Origin: Arthrobacter castelli DSM 16402
GTDB taxonomy: Bacteria; Actinomycetota; Actinomycetes; Actinomycetales; Micrococcaceae
Direction of reading: 5' to 3'
Length of the DNA stretch: 64,000 nucleotides
Assembly: GCF_000430705.1 (NCBI RefSeq)
Contig: NZ_AUMN01000002.1
Location: forward strand, 310,001 to 374,000
The notes under the pieces were generated by a model that saw nothing but the letters and a program-made list of their open reading frames with translations, ran no database searches and was not told where the DNA came from. Of the stretch, positions 55,866 to 64,000 are shown one piece after another; positions within the stretch are counted from its first letter, which is position 1; every line of letters begins with the position of its first letter. The translations under genes were made by a program, and so were the position numbers.

Positions 55866-57359
55866 TTATTCGCGCGTCGAACCGTCCGGGAACCAACCGG
55901 TCACGGAGGGCTGCAGATTGTGGTAAATGTGCTTCGCTTCCTGATATTCGGCAAGTCCCATGCGGCCAAGCTCGCGCCCCACGCCGGAACGCTTGAAGCC
56001 GCCCCATTCCGCCTGCGGCAGGTAGGGATGGAAATCGTTGATCCAAATCGTTCCGTGCCGCAGCCGCTGGGCCACCCGCTGGCCTTTGCCCGAATCCTGG
56101 CTCCAGACCGCTCCGGCCAGCCCGTAGTCGGTGTCGTTTGCCGTCTCAATAGCTTCGTCCTCGGTGGTGAAGGTTTCCACGGTGACCACCGGACCGAACC
56201 CTTCCTCGACGACAACCGACATGCCACGGCGCACCTTGTCGAGGATCGTGGGCCGGTAGTAGTACCCGTCGGCCAGATCGCCCTCGCCCCAGGCGCCACC
56301 GCACCGCAGCTCGGCTCCCTCTTCGACGCCCTTGCGGACGTAGTCGGTGACCTTGTCGCGGTGCGCGGCCGAGATCAGCGGCCCCGCGTCAGCCGTCTCA
56401 TCGAACGGACCGCCCAGCTTGATCTGGTTGGCGCGTTCGACGAGGGCATCCACAAACCGGTCGTGGATCGACTCTTCGACAATGATCCGCGCGCCAGCGG
56501 AGCACACCTGGCCCGAATCGACGAAGCCGCCGTTGAGCGCATTATCGACGGCGGCGTCGAAGTCGGCATCGGCGAAGATGACATTGGGGTTCTTGCCGCC
56601 CAGTTCCAGGGCGACCTTTTTCACAGTCCCGGCCGCGCTGGCGGCGATCTTCCGGCCGGTGACGAGTCCGCCGGTGAACGAGACGAGGTCAATATCGCGG
56701 TGCTCGGACAGCGGCGCGCCGGCCACTGCGCCCGCACCCAGCACCAGGTTGGCCACCCCGGGCGGAACACCGGCCTCGGTCAGCACATCCATCAACAACA
56801 TGGATGTATGCGGGGTCAACTCGCTGGGCTTGAGCACAAAGGAATTACCGGCGGCCAGGGCGGGAGCAACCTTCCAGGCTGCCTGCAGCAGCGGATAGTT
56901 CCACGGTGCGATCAGCCCGCACACGCCCACGGGCTCATAGACCACGCGGCTGACGACGTCGTTGCTTCCGGCATCAACCACCCTTCCGGCGTCCTGGCCC
57001 GCCAGCTTCCCGAAGTAAGTGAAGCAGGCGGCAATGTCGTCCATGTCGATTTTGCTTTCGACAAAACGCTTGCCGGTGTCCTTGGACTCTGCTGTGGCGA
57101 ATTCATCACTGCGTTCGGTGAGGATGGCGGCGGCACGGAGCAACACATCGCCCCGCTGTCCCTCCGGGATCGCCCGCCACGGGCCGGTGTCGAACGAATG
57201 ACGGGCAGCCGCTATCGCGCGATGCACGTCCTCAGTGGACGCCTCCGATACGGTGGCGACCAATTGGCCATCGGCGGGGCAAAAGATGTCCCGGGTCCCG
57301 CCGGCTGAGGACGGGCTCCACTGCCCATCGATGAACAGGGATGCAGGTGGATTAACCAT
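55866..57359 (-). CDS. betB: betaine-aldehyde dehydrogenase
   Basis: 497 aa NAD(P)-dependent aldehyde dehydrogenase. Catalytic Cys in GQVCSAGARI, general-base Glu in LELGGKNPNV, cofactor Asn in APWNYPLLQAAWKVAPALAAGN. Next to choline oxidase, betaine aldehyde is the expected substrate. ATG 57359 has AGGAG seven bases before it; upstream frame is not family sequence. A perfect 11-bp inverted repeat lies 55 bp upstream. No BetI-type repressor or betaine transporter is in the window. Confidence 0.93.
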   Translation of the reverse strand: MVNPPASLFIDGQWSPSSAGGTRDIFCPADGQLVATVSEASTEDVHRAIAAARHSFDTGPWRAIPEGQRGDVLLRAAAILTERSDEFATAESKDTGKRFVESKIDMDDIAACFTYFGKLAGQDAGRVVDAGSNDVVSRVVYEPVGVCGLIAPWNYPLLQAAWKVAPALAAGNSFVLKPSELTPHTSMLLMDVLTEAGVPPGVANLVLGAGAVAGAPLSEHRDIDLVSFTGGLVTGRKIAASAAGTVKKVALELGGKNPNVIFADADFDAAVDNALNGGFVDSGQVCSAGARIIVEESIHDRFVDALVERANQIKLGGPFDETADAGPLISAAHRDKVTDYVRKGVEEGAELRCGGAWGEGDLADGYYYRPTILDKVRRGMSVVVEEGFGPVVTVETFTTEDEAIETANDTDYGLAGAVWSQDSGKGQRVAQRLRHGTIWINDFHPYLPQAEWGGFKRSGVGRELGRMGLAEYQEAKHIYHNLQPSVTGWFPDGSTRE

Positions 57360-57413
57360 GGAGTCACTCCTTGGAACTAGGGAATTGGCTGCTTCGAAGC
57401 TATGGCCGACGCC

Positions 57414-57442
57414 GGTGGGATGGAGCGGCCGTCCATCCCACC
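57414..57442. promoter_or_regulatory. perfect inverted repeat upstream of betB
   Basis: GGTGGGATGGA (57414-57424), seven-base GCGGCCG centre, TCCATCCCACC (57432-57442). An outer pair GCTATG / CATAGC flanks it. It could be the operator of an unseen repressor or a stable leader hairpin. Confidence 0.65.
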
Positions 57443-57649
57443 GTATGTCATAGCCGCCTTGTTGACTCCCGGATTTTATCCCGCGCCTGCCGGTCGCCGC
57501 CCGGCGCGCCCGCAAGCAGGTGCGGGAACAGCAGGTGGCGCGCGGTGCTCGTGGATGTCGCTCGATGACCTGCTGTTGAGATAGCCAAGGCCCAGGCAGT
57601 CGATCGGTTCAGCCCGGATCATCCGGGGCGCCGAACACGTCAGGGGTGG

Positions 57650-57721
57650 TGGGCGATACTGGATTCGAACCAGTGACCTCTTCGGTGTGAACGAAGCGCG
57701 CTACCACTGCGCTAATCGCCC
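57650..57721 (-). tRNA. tRNA-Val (anticodon CAC)
   Basis: 72 nt. Acceptor GGGCGAT / ATCGCCC, anticodon stem CTTCG/CGAAG, loop TTCACAC giving CAC (codon GUG). A CCA follows the discriminator A on the minus strand. Confidence 0.96.
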
Positions 57722-57901
57722 CTGCGGGAGTGAGCAGGGCCGCGGACGTGCCGCGTCTCCTGCCGATGAACCGATGCTATCGTCATCTGCCGGTGCATAC
57801 CAAAACGGCCGCTGCGTCCCGGGTCAGGGCCCCGGCGGCGCCGTCCAGAGGCCTCGACGGCGGCGGCCACAGCCTGCTGTGGTGCCGGGGTGCCGACCGA
57901 T

Positions 57902-57930
57902 TTGTTGAATGACTGGACGTCCGATAGAGT
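57902..57930 (+). promoter_or_regulatory. promoter candidate of the tRNA Gly-Cys-Val operon
   Basis: TTGTTG (57902-57907), 17-bp spacer, TAGAGT (57925-57930), about 65 bp before tRNA-Gly. Confidence 0.5.
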
Positions 57931-57995
57931 TTTTTCTCGCAAGGAACACAGCGGCTCTTCCGGCTGGAGGAACGTTGGTTCGGCGATATTTCCAT

Positions 57996-58067
57996 GCGGA
58001 CGTAGCTCAGCGGTAGAGCATCACCTTGCCAAGGTGAGGGTCGCGGGTTCAAATCCCGTCGTCCGCT
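57996..58067 (+). tRNA. tRNA-Gly (anticodon GCC)
   Basis: 72 nt. Acceptor GCGGACG / CGTCCGC, anticodon loop TTGCCAA, T arm GCGGGTTCAAATCCCGT. First of three tRNAs on the plus strand. Confidence 0.97.
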
Positions 58068-58138
58068 CGCAGGTCACTGTTGGACGTTTCGGCTTAGGTG
58101 ATTGAAGAACTTCATTTTGAAGGCAATCCAACGTACAC

Positions 58139-58209
58139 GGTGGGGTGGCCGAGAGGCGAGGCAGCGGCCTGCAAAGCCGCGTACGCGGGTTCGAATCCCG
58201 TCCCCACCT
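58139..58209 (+). tRNA. tRNA-Cys (anticodon GCA)
   Basis: 71 nt. Acceptor GGTGGGG / CCCCACC, anticodon stem GCGGC/GCCGC, loop CTGCAAA giving GCA, discriminator T(U) as usual for tRNA-Cys. Confidence 0.97.
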
Positions 58210-58223
58210 CGGTTTTGCACTAT

Positions 58224-58295
58224 GGGCGATTGGCGCAGCGGTAGCGCGCTTCCCTGACACGGAAGAGGTCACTGGTTCGAACCCAGTATCGCCCA
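58224..58295 (+). tRNA. tRNA-Val (anticodon GAC)
   Basis: 72 nt. Acceptor GGGCGAT / ATCGCCC, stem CTTCC/GGAAG, loop CTGACAC giving GAC. Nearly the same body as the CAC isoacceptor 500 bp away on the other strand. Confidence 0.97.
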
Positions 58296-58302
58296 CCGGA
58301 TA

Positions 58303-58333
58303 AGGAGCGGTCCCTCACGGGGCCGCTCCTTTT
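58303..58333 (+). terminator. rho-independent terminator of the tRNA operon
   Basis: GGAGCGGTCCC / GGGGCCGCTCC stem with one G-T pair, short loop, followed by TTTT (58330-58333). Confidence 0.85.
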
Positions 58334-58475
58334 ACGCGCTTAAGGTCTCAGGCGCCCCACCAGTCGGCCCGCCATGTCCGCCGGGGTCGCCCGCGCTTGG
58401 CCGTTCAACAGCGCCGGCTCTACAATGGAATCAAGACGGGAGCAGCCGATTCCCGGGTAGGTAAAGGAGGTGTCC

Positions 58476-58826
58476 ATGTCTGCATTTGACGACCTCAAAG
58501 GCAAAGCCTCCGGGCTGAAGGCGAAGGCCACGGACTTCATTGGACAGCATCAGGGACAAATCCAGGATGGTCTGACCAAGGCAGGCGGTTTCGCGGACCG
58601 GAAAACCGGCGGCAAGTATGCCGGCCGGATTGACAGTGTCCGCAGGAAGGCCTCCGGGTTCGTGGAAAACGTTGATCGGTCGAACGCCTCCACAGCTCAA
58701 TCAGAGCCGGGAGCTGCAACGGCAAAGGATCCGTCCGCATCGCCGGACAACACATCCACCGCCACGGCAGATCCCAAGAGTCACCGGGAGGACGGGCCCG
58801 ACGGAACGCCCCGTACCCGGGGCTGA
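58476..58826 (+). CDS. small MT0933-antitoxin-like protein
   Basis: 116 aa. The first ~70 residues (SAFDDLKGKASGLKAKATDF, KAGGFADRKTGGKY) form the amphipathic Lys/Gly-rich helices of the actinobacterial family annotated as MT0933 antitoxin; the remainder is a Pro/Ser/Thr/Asp-rich disordered tail. No toxin gene lies next to it, so the antitoxin label is doubtful and it may be a DNA- or stress-related small protein. AAAGGAGG five bases before ATG 58476 is near ideal; the GTG at 58470 overlaps that site. Confidence 0.8.
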   Translation: MSAFDDLKGKASGLKAKATDFIGQHQGQIQDGLTKAGGFADRKTGGKYAGRIDSVRRKASGFVENVDRSNASTAQSEPGAATAKDPSASPDNTSTATADPKSHREDGPDGTPRTRG

Positions 58827-58924
58827 CAAGTCCTTTTAGTCGTCGAAGCGCTGGCACCGCCGCAAGGCTGTGCCAGCGCTTCCTCGTTAACCCCGTCGGT
58901 TAAACCCGCTGTGCCGTGGAGCAA

Positions 58925-59974
58925 TCAGGAGGCTTCGCCCTTTTGCCCTTCCCGCACCAGGGCCGTGAGCCGGGACACTGCCCGGTGGTACTTCTTCATG
59001 TAGCCACCGGCCATCATGTCGTCGGTGAAGAGATGGTCAAACGGGACGCCGCTGGCAATAATCGGAATGTCCTTGTCGTACAACCGGTCGGCCAGCACCA
59101 CAAAACGCAGCGCGACTGATTGTTCTTCGATAGTGGAAACCGTCCGCCATGCAACGCCATCGATACCATCCAGCAACTGCCTGTAGCGGCTCGGATGCAC
59201 CCCCGATAAATGCTGCAGCAAGGCACCGAACTCGTCGACGGCGACGGTGTCGGCGGCAAAGTGTTCGGCGATGCCCGCGTCCAGTTCCGACTCGGCCAAC
59301 GGTTCCGGCGCCTGGGCCAGGCCGCGGTGGCGGTAGTCCTCGCCGTCGATACGGATTACCTCGAACTGATCGGCCAGCACCTGGATTTCCCGCTGGAAGT
59401 CGACTGCCGCGAAGCGGCCCTCCCCCAGCGCGCCGGGCAATGTGTTCGATGTCGCTGCCAGCTTCACCCCGGCGTCGGCCAGTTCCCGCATCAGCCGCGA
59501 CATCAACACGGTATCGCCGGGGTCGTCCAACTCGAATTCGTCAATGCACACCAGTTTGTAGTGCTTCAAAGCATCAACTGTCTTCCGGAACGACAACGCT
59601 CCGACCAGATTGGTGTACTCCACGAAGGTGCCGAAGGCCTTCGGACCTTTCACGGCATGCCACAGCGAGGCCAGCAGGTGGGTCTTTCCCACCCCAAAAC
59701 CGCCGTCAAGATACACCCCGGCCGGGCCGGAGGGCTTTTTCGCCCCGAACAGCTTGCGCAGCCTGGATGGCTCCGGATGATCGACCCGGGCTGCAAAATG
59801 TTCGAGTTCGCGGACGGCATGCGCCTGGGAAGATTGCGCCGGATCAGGGCGGTAACTTGAAAAGGAGACTTCGGCAAAGCGTGGAGACGGGTAGAAACCA
59901 TCCAGCAGCTCGTCCACGGACAGCTTCGGCGTCCGTTCGGTCAAATGTTCAATAGTTGTCAAGCGCAGTCCCAT
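58925..59974 (-). CDS. zapE: ZapE/AFG1-like ATPase
   Basis: 349 aa AAA+ related ATPase of the AFG1 family; in E. coli ZapE influences the FtsZ ring under stress. Walker A GGFGVGKT (91-98), Walker [15 protein letters not shown], sensor [13 protein letters not shown] and the family tail [31 protein letters not shown]. Divergent from the rhodanese gene, 177 bp apart. Its actinobacterial role is inferred only by family. Confidence 0.92.
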   Translation of the reverse strand: MGLRLTTIEHLTERTPKLSVDELLDGFYPSPRFAEVSFSSYRPDPAQSSQAHAVRELEHFAARVDHPEPSRLRKLFGAKKPSGPAGVYLDGGFGVGKTHLLASLWHAVKGPKAFGTFVEYTNLVGALSFRKTVDALKHYKLVCIDEFELDDPGDTVLMSRLMRELADAGVKLAATSNTLPGALGEGRFAAVDFQREIQVLADQFEVIRIDGEDYRHRGLAQAPEPLAESELDAGIAEHFAADTVAVDEFGALLQHLSGVHPSRYRQLLDGIDGVAWRTVSTIEEQSVALRFVVLADRLYDKDIPIIASGVPFDHLFTDDMMAGGYMKKYHRAVSRLTALVREGQKGEAS

Positions 59975-60151
59975 TCTGTCCCACCAGCGGAACCGTCACC
60001 GCCGGAAATTTACAACAACGCCACGATACGCCACCGCCGGATGCCGCCGGCGCAGGGGCAGCTCATGTGCGGATGTTACGTGTGGAAGTTTTCGGCCCGC
60101 ATCGTCGTTAGGCTTAAGGGAGGCCGCACATTCAACAGAAAGGCGGTGGCT

Positions 60152-61054
60152 GTGCCTGTTCCCGCAGAAACCAACGAAAAATTCGCTGCCTACGCGCATC
60201 CCGAACGGCTGGTGTCCACTCAGTGGCTGGCCGATCATCTGAATGACGATTCACTGGTGGTCGTGGAGTCGGACGAGGATATCCTGTTATATGAGACGGG
60301 GCACATTCCAGGTTCGGTCAAGATCGATTGGCATACTGACCTCAACGACGCCGACACCCGCGATTATATCGATGGCGAAGGGTTTGCCGCCCTGATGTCC
60401 GCCAAGGGAATCAGCCGCGACAGCACGGTGGTCATCTACGGCGACAAAAGCAACTGGTGGGCCGCCTATGCACTGTGGGTATTCACCCTCTTCTCCCACT
60501 CTGATGTGCGGTTGCTGGACGGCGGACGGGACAAGTGGATCGCTGAGTCACGTGAGCTCACGACCGAGACCACCAGCGTCACGGCCACCGAGTATCCGGT
60601 GGTGCAGCGCAACGACGCCCGCATCCGTGCTTTCAAGGATGATGTGCTGGCACACTTCGGCAACCCGTTGATCGACGTCCGCTCCCCCGACGAATACAGC
60701 GGCGCCCGCACCACCATGCCCGCCTATCCTGAAGAAGGCGCCCTGAGGGGCGGGCACATCCCCAGCGCGGCATCCGTTCCCTGGGGACGGGCGGCCGCCG
60801 AGGACGGAACGTTCAAGGAGCGCGCCGAACTGGAGCAGATCTATCACGGCGACGCCGGACTCAAGGAAGGGGACGACGTCGTCGCGTACTGCCGTATCGG
60901 TGAGCGTTCCAGCCACACTTGGTTCGTGCTGACGCACCTGCTCGGCTTTGACAACGTGCGCAACTACGACGGTTCATGGACCGAGTGGGGCAACGCCGTT
61001 CGCGTTCCCATCGTCAAGGGCGAGACGCCGGGCTCTGTTCCGGCTTCCCGTTGA
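60152..61054 (+). CDS. sseA: thiosulfate/3-mercaptopyruvate sulfurtransferase (rhodanese)
   Basis: 300 aa with two rhodanese domains. The active loop is CRIGERSSH with Cys247 in the second domain; the first domain has Asp98 at the matching place (VVIYGDKSN) and is inactive, as usual. Transfers sulfur from thiosulfate or mercaptopyruvate. GTG 60152 is chosen because AAAGG lies eight bases before it and [20 protein letters not shown] begins the conserved part. The SufE-like gene follows 21 bp later, suggesting a sulfur-relay pair. Confidence 0.93.
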   Translation: MPVPAETNEKFAAYAHPERLVSTQWLADHLNDDSLVVVESDEDILLYETGHIPGSVKIDWHTDLNDADTRDYIDGEGFAALMSAKGISRDSTVVIYGDKSNWWAAYALWVFTLFSHSDVRLLDGGRDKWIAESRELTTETTSVTATEYPVVQRNDARIRAFKDDVLAHFGNPLIDVRSPDEYSGARTTMPAYPEEGALRGGHIPSAASVPWGRAAAEDGTFKERAELEQIYHGDAGLKEGDDVVAYCRIGERSSHTWFVLTHLLGFDNVRNYDGSWTEWGNAVRVPIVKGETPGSVPASR

Positions 61055-61075
61055 TAACCGTTGAACAGGACGATC

Positions 61076-61525
61076 ATGGCTGAGACCAATATCCCTGACC
61101 AGCTGGAAGAGATTATCGACGACTTCCAGGCACTCACCGAACCTGACCGGTTGCAGTTGCTGCTCGAATTCTCCAGGGAATTGCCGGCGCTTCCGGACCG
61201 GCTGGCCGACCACCCGGAAATGCTTGAGCAGGTGGTCGAATGCCAGACCCCGCTGTTCCTGCATCTCGAGCTCGACCAGGATCCGGCCGGTACGGTGCGG
61301 CTGTACTTTTCAGCTCCGCCGGAGGCGCCAACCACGCGCGGCTTCGCTTCCGTCCTCGCTGAAGGCCTGGACGGCCTGAGCGCCACCGAGATCCTCGCGG
61401 TGCCGGACGACGTGGCCGATCGGCTGGGGCTGGCGCAGGCCATCACCCCCTTGCGGATGCGTGGCATGTCGGCAATGCTGGGCCGCATTAAGCGGAAGGT
61501 CACCGAGGCCACGGCCGCGGCCTGA
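61076..61525 (+). CDS. sufE: SufE-family Fe-S cluster assembly protein
   Basis: 149 aa. SufE accepts sulfane sulfur on one Cys; here Cys56 in VVECQTPLFLHLEL is the acceptor. EEIIDDFQALTEPDRLQLLLEFSRELPALP is the family N-terminus, and GLDGLSATEILAVP, ITPLRMRGMSAML the end. ATG 61076 has AGGA before it. With the rhodanese upstream it may form a sulfur donor route independent of a SufS neighbour, which is not in the window. Confidence 0.93.
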   Translation: MAETNIPDQLEEIIDDFQALTEPDRLQLLLEFSRELPALPDRLADHPEMLEQVVECQTPLFLHLELDQDPAGTVRLYFSAPPEAPTTRGFASVLAEGLDGLSATEILAVPDDVADRLGLAQAITPLRMRGMSAMLGRIKRKVTEATAAA

Positions 61526-61536
61526 CGCTAGTGCCG

Positions 61537-62799
61537 TCACCGGTAGTGCCGGCCGTCGGCCCGGCTCAGCACCGGAGCAAGCCAGTTACTCACGGCCTGG
61601 TGCCACGCGGTGCGATCGACGTTCCATTCTTTGGTGTGCCGGCCTCGGGCAAACTCGACGAAGCTGACCATGGCCGGGTTCTGTCCGGCCAGTTCTTTGG
61701 ACGGTCCGGACGGGACGTATTCGTCGGCGGCGCTGTGGATGATCAGTGTTGGAGTCTGCAGTTCGGCTGCCCGGTGCACCCAGTCCATGCTCTTCAAATT
61801 CACCGGCGCCGCCAGGCCGGTCAGCGACCGGCCGGCCGGATGGGTCAGCAGCAGCTGCCCCAGCTGGCCGATGGGAGCCGGAATATTGTTCAGCCGTGCT
61901 TGATGGGCGAGGACGTCGACCCAGTTGATCACCGGCCCGTCGAGAACCAGCGCGCGGATCAGGTGCCCGTGCTCCGACAGGTCGACAGTTTGCAGGCTGA
62001 TGGCCCCGCCCATGGACCAGCCGAACAGCACGATGTCTTTGGCCCCCTTGGTCCTGGCATATTCGATGGCCGCCTCGACGTCCCGCCACTCGGTCATTCC
62101 GAGTCCGTAGCGCCTGTCCTCGGCTGCCGGGGCTTCGCCATCGTTCCGGTATGAGATGAGCAAACTGGTCATGCCCAGAGTGCGGGCGGTCGGAACGGCA
62201 CGCAGCCCTTCGGTCCGTGTCGCCCCGCGGCCGTGCACCATGATGGCCCAGGTCCGGCTGTCATGCTCCGGCGGTGCCGGAACCAGCCAGGCCGGCGCGC
62301 TGCCTCCGGCCACCGGGACGTGGACTTCTTCGGACTCGTGCCCGAGGGCTGCCGGATCCGGGTAGACGGATCCGCCCCACCAGCCACGGACGGCGGCATG
62401 CACGTTGCCGCTGTACACCTCCTCGATCCGGCGGGTGACCGTGTCCTCGCCTGGAATGTAGGACACGATCGGGCCGATCCTGGCATGGCCGCGCCCGCGG
62501 TCGAAGTACAGCGAGTACGTGCCCGGGACTGTGGTGTCGTCATTAGCCGGAAGAATCACGTGGGCATCGCGGTCCCTGCCGGTCACCGCGAGGATGGCCA
62601 GATCCTCTTGCCTGAACTGGTCCGGCGTCACCACTCGGCGGGCGAAATACGCCGCCAACGCGGACGAGAGCCCCAGCACCACCGACGTGGCTGCGGCGCC
62701 GATACCGGCCCCGATGCCAACGTAGTTCAGCTTACTGGCTGTAACGTACGCATCCTCGGCCCCGGGGCCCGGCGGCCGGGCCGGTTTTCGGATCACCAT
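61537..62799 (-). CDS. membrane-anchored alpha/beta hydrolase
   Basis: About 420 aa. One membrane helix near the N-terminus (GIGAGIGAAATSVVLGLSSALAAYF), then a ~130-residue region of unknown fold and a C-terminal alpha/beta hydrolase domain (S9/BAAT-like): oxyanion HGRGATRTEG, nucleophile elbow GWSMGGA, Asp in HSAADEYVP, His in RGRHTKEW. Substrate unknown. ATG 62799 leaves room for divergent promoters; ATG 62808 or further upstream codons are alternatives. Converges on sufE. Confidence 0.85.
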   Translation of the reverse strand: MVIRKPARPPGPGAEDAYVTASKLNYVGIGAGIGAAATSVVLGLSSALAAYFARRVVTPDQFRQEDLAILAVTGRDRDAHVILPANDDTTVPGTYSLYFDRGRGHARIGPIVSYIPGEDTVTRRIEEVYSGNVHAAVRGWWGGSVYPDPAALGHESEEVHVPVAGGSAPAWLVPAPPEHDSRTWAIMVHGRGATRTEGLRAVPTARTLGMTSLLISYRNDGEAPAAEDRRYGLGMTEWRDVEAAIEYARTKGAKDIVLFGWSMGGAISLQTVDLSEHGHLIRALVLDGPVINWVDVLAHQARLNNIPAPIGQLGQLLLTHPAGRSLTGLAAPVNLKSMDWVHRAAELQTPTLIIHSAADEYVPSGPSKELAGQNPAMVSFVEFARGRHTKEWNVDRTAWHQAVSNWLAPVLSRADGRHYR

Positions 62800-62875
62800 G
62801 ATTCCCATTCTGTCGAACGGACCATGCCAGGTCGAGGAACCGCCCATCGCATGTTCACGTATTAGGGTGGGTTCC

Positions 62876-63367
62876 ATGACTGATTCCATCGTGGTGCTGA
62901 CCGAAGAACCTCTGGTCGGAGCGGATGTACAGAACCTGGAGTCCTTCCATCACGGCATGGACCGCCAGTTCTTCCTGCTCGTTCCCGGCGACACCGAACG
63001 ACACCTGATCGTGGACTTCCTGGACCAGCTCAGCCTGCTCCACGTCGGCAAGGCCTTTCGGGAGCTGGCGGCCAAACAGCCGGACACCGAACAACGCCGG
63101 CTGCAGTCCGATGCCACCTTGAAAGTGTCCCTGGACGCCTTGCAGACTGCGGGGCTGAAGGCCGACGGCGCGGTCTCGGGTTCGAATCCGGTCCAGTCCC
63201 TGGTGGAGAAGGTGCAGGAACTCGACGCCCGCGAGGCCATTGTGATCACCCGCCCCCACGCTGTTGAAGACACCTTCCACACCGACTGGGCCAGCAAGGC
63301 GCAGGATGAACTCGGATTACCTGTGTTACATCTCTATTCCGGCTCGGGATACATTGGCGACTCCTGA
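62876..63367 (+). CDS. conserved actinobacterial protein of unknown function
   Basis: 163 aa, no named family recalled with certainty. Alternating strand/helix pattern (FFLLVPGDTE, EAIVITRPHAVEDTF, GLPVLHLYSGSGYIGDS) suggests a small Rossmann-like alpha/beta fold, in the manner of universal-stress-type proteins; a conserved His-rich PHAVEDTFHTDWASKA segment precedes the end. ATG 62876 starts MTDSIVVLTEEP. It lies 14 bp before msrB in the same direction and may share its transcript. Confidence 0.75.
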   Translation: MTDSIVVLTEEPLVGADVQNLESFHHGMDRQFFLLVPGDTERHLIVDFLDQLSLLHVGKAFRELAAKQPDTEQRRLQSDATLKVSLDALQTAGLKADGAVSGSNPVQSLVEKVQELDAREAIVITRPHAVEDTFHTDWASKAQDELGLPVLHLYSGSGYIGDS

Positions 63368-63381
63368 GCGTTATACCCAGT

Positions 63382-63825
63382 ATGGATACTGAACAGAATT
63401 CCGCCTCATACCTTCGCCAGGACCCCGTGCACAAGAGTGATGACCAATGGCGCCGGGAATTGACGGCCGCCGAGTATGCTGTGCTGCGGCAGGCCGGAAC
63501 TGAGCGTCCATTCAGCGGCGAGTACTGGGACAGTCATACTCAGGGCATGTATCAGTGCCGTGCCTGCGGTGCCGAATTGTTCACCAGCAACGCGAAGTTC
63601 GACTCGCATTGTGGCTGGCCTTCATTTTTCGCGCCGCTGGCCGAGGACCGGGTCCGCTACATTAAGGACCGCGCCATGGGGATGGAACGTATTGAAGTAC
63701 GTTGCGCCAAGTGCGACTCCCACTTGGGCCATGTCTTTGAAGGGGAAGGCTACGACACCCCGACTGACCAGCGTTACTGCATCAACTCGGTATCGATGAA
63801 GCTCGTCCCCGGCGAAACGGCCTGA
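63382..63825 (+). CDS. msrB: peptide-methionine (R)-S-oxide reductase
   Basis: 147 aa. Repairs methionine-R-sulfoxide with thioredoxin. Zinc site Cys59/Cys62 (CRAC) and Cys108/Cys111 (CAKC); catalytic Cys133 in RYCINSVS; HCGWPSF substrate motif includes Cys77. The MDTEQNSASY start has no good ribosome binding site. Downstream of the unknown gene by 14 bp. Confidence 0.97.
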   Translation: MDTEQNSASYLRQDPVHKSDDQWRRELTAAEYAVLRQAGTERPFSGEYWDSHTQGMYQCRACGAELFTSNAKFDSHCGWPSFFAPLAEDRVRYIKDRAMGMERIEVRCAKCDSHLGHVFEGEGYDTPTDQRYCINSVSMKLVPGETA

Positions 63826-63830
63826 CCCCT

Positions 63831-64000
63831 CTACTGTTTGCGCAACACCTTATGCGGCGCTGCCTGGGCCACAGGCTTGACGGTCACCAGGTCGAGGTTG
63901 ACGTGATGCGGCAGATCGACGGCGAAGGCACAGACCTCGGCGACATCCTCACTGGTCAACGGCCGCTCCACGCCGGCATAGACCTTCTGAGCTGCCTCGA
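63831..64000 (-). CDS. SDR-family oxidoreductase, C-terminal part
   Basis: Only the last ~56 residues are in the window. They read VYAGVERPLTSEDVAEVCAF then LPHHVNLDLVTVKPVAQAAP, the typical end of YdfG-like short-chain dehydrogenases (NAD(P)-dependent, acting on small alcohols or hydroxy acids). The stop TAG is at 63831-63833; it converges on msrB. Confidence 0.75.
   Translation of the reverse strand, partial: EAAQKVYAGVERPLTSEDVAEVCAFAVDLPHHVNLDLVTVKPVAQAAPHKVLRKQ

Overview
The window is a high-GC actinobacterial chromosome segment. The order polA / hotdog thioesterase / tRNA-Leu / ANTAR regulator / pyk / gltDB / lgt / trp / his / rib / rpe-rsmB-fmt-def, a choline oxidase closely matching the Arthrobacter enzyme, and small marker families (HGxxPAAW, TIGR03085, DUF4190) point to the Micrococcaceae (Arthrobacter relatives). 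No rRNA genes, complete insertion sequences, prophages or CRISPR arrays are visible. Most genes lie on the minus strand.

Layout. 0-14.9 kb: the end of a proline iminopeptidase, a DinB2-type polymerase, a TerC transporter behind a probable Mn2+ (yybP-ykoY) riboswitch, uvrB, a CoaE-GrpB fusion, the wreck of a toxin-antitoxin pair, YigZ, a TPR protein, rpsA with its own promoter and terminator, an Eis-like acetyltransferase carrying a 9-bp minisatellite, polA and a thioesterase. 14.9-25.8 kb is an accessory block between the thioesterase and tRNA-Leu(CAA). It holds a methyl-catabolism operon (DgcA-like flavoenzyme plus DmdA/GcvT-like transferase) with an IclR regulator and a palindromic operator candidate; an ECF sigma / zinc anti-sigma module; two further genes whose promoters share the sigma motif TGAACC-N16-CGT; a coupled pair of unrecognised genes, one frameshifted; and a sulfotransferase-like gene. 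The 3' end of the tRNA faces this block, as expected for a tRNA-associated island.

26-53 kb is biosynthetic backbone: ANTAR regulator, pyruvate kinase, GOGAT, lgt, trpEBAC with two small membrane proteins, hisI, and a long minus-strand run from an FMN riboswitch through a PnuC/RibM-type transporter, ribD-ribE-ribB-ribA-ribH to hisE-hisG-hisF. Upstream of the riboswitch lies the coupled def-fmt-rsmB-rpe set. Many stop/start overlaps of the ATGA/GTGA type indicate translational coupling.

53-64 kb: a stand-alone PD-(D/E)XK nuclease, the glycine-betaine synthesis pair betB-codA with strong inverted repeats in both leaders, four tRNA genes (Val-CAC on minus; a Gly-GCC, Cys-GCA, Val-GAC operon on plus), a small MT0933-type protein, zapE, a rhodanese plus SufE-like pair, an alpha/beta hydrolase, a conserved unknown, msrB and the C-terminus of an SDR oxidoreductase. 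Choline oxidation here and methyl-group catabolism at 15-18.5 kb could form one osmolyte pathway (choline to betaine to demethylated products); that link is an inference.
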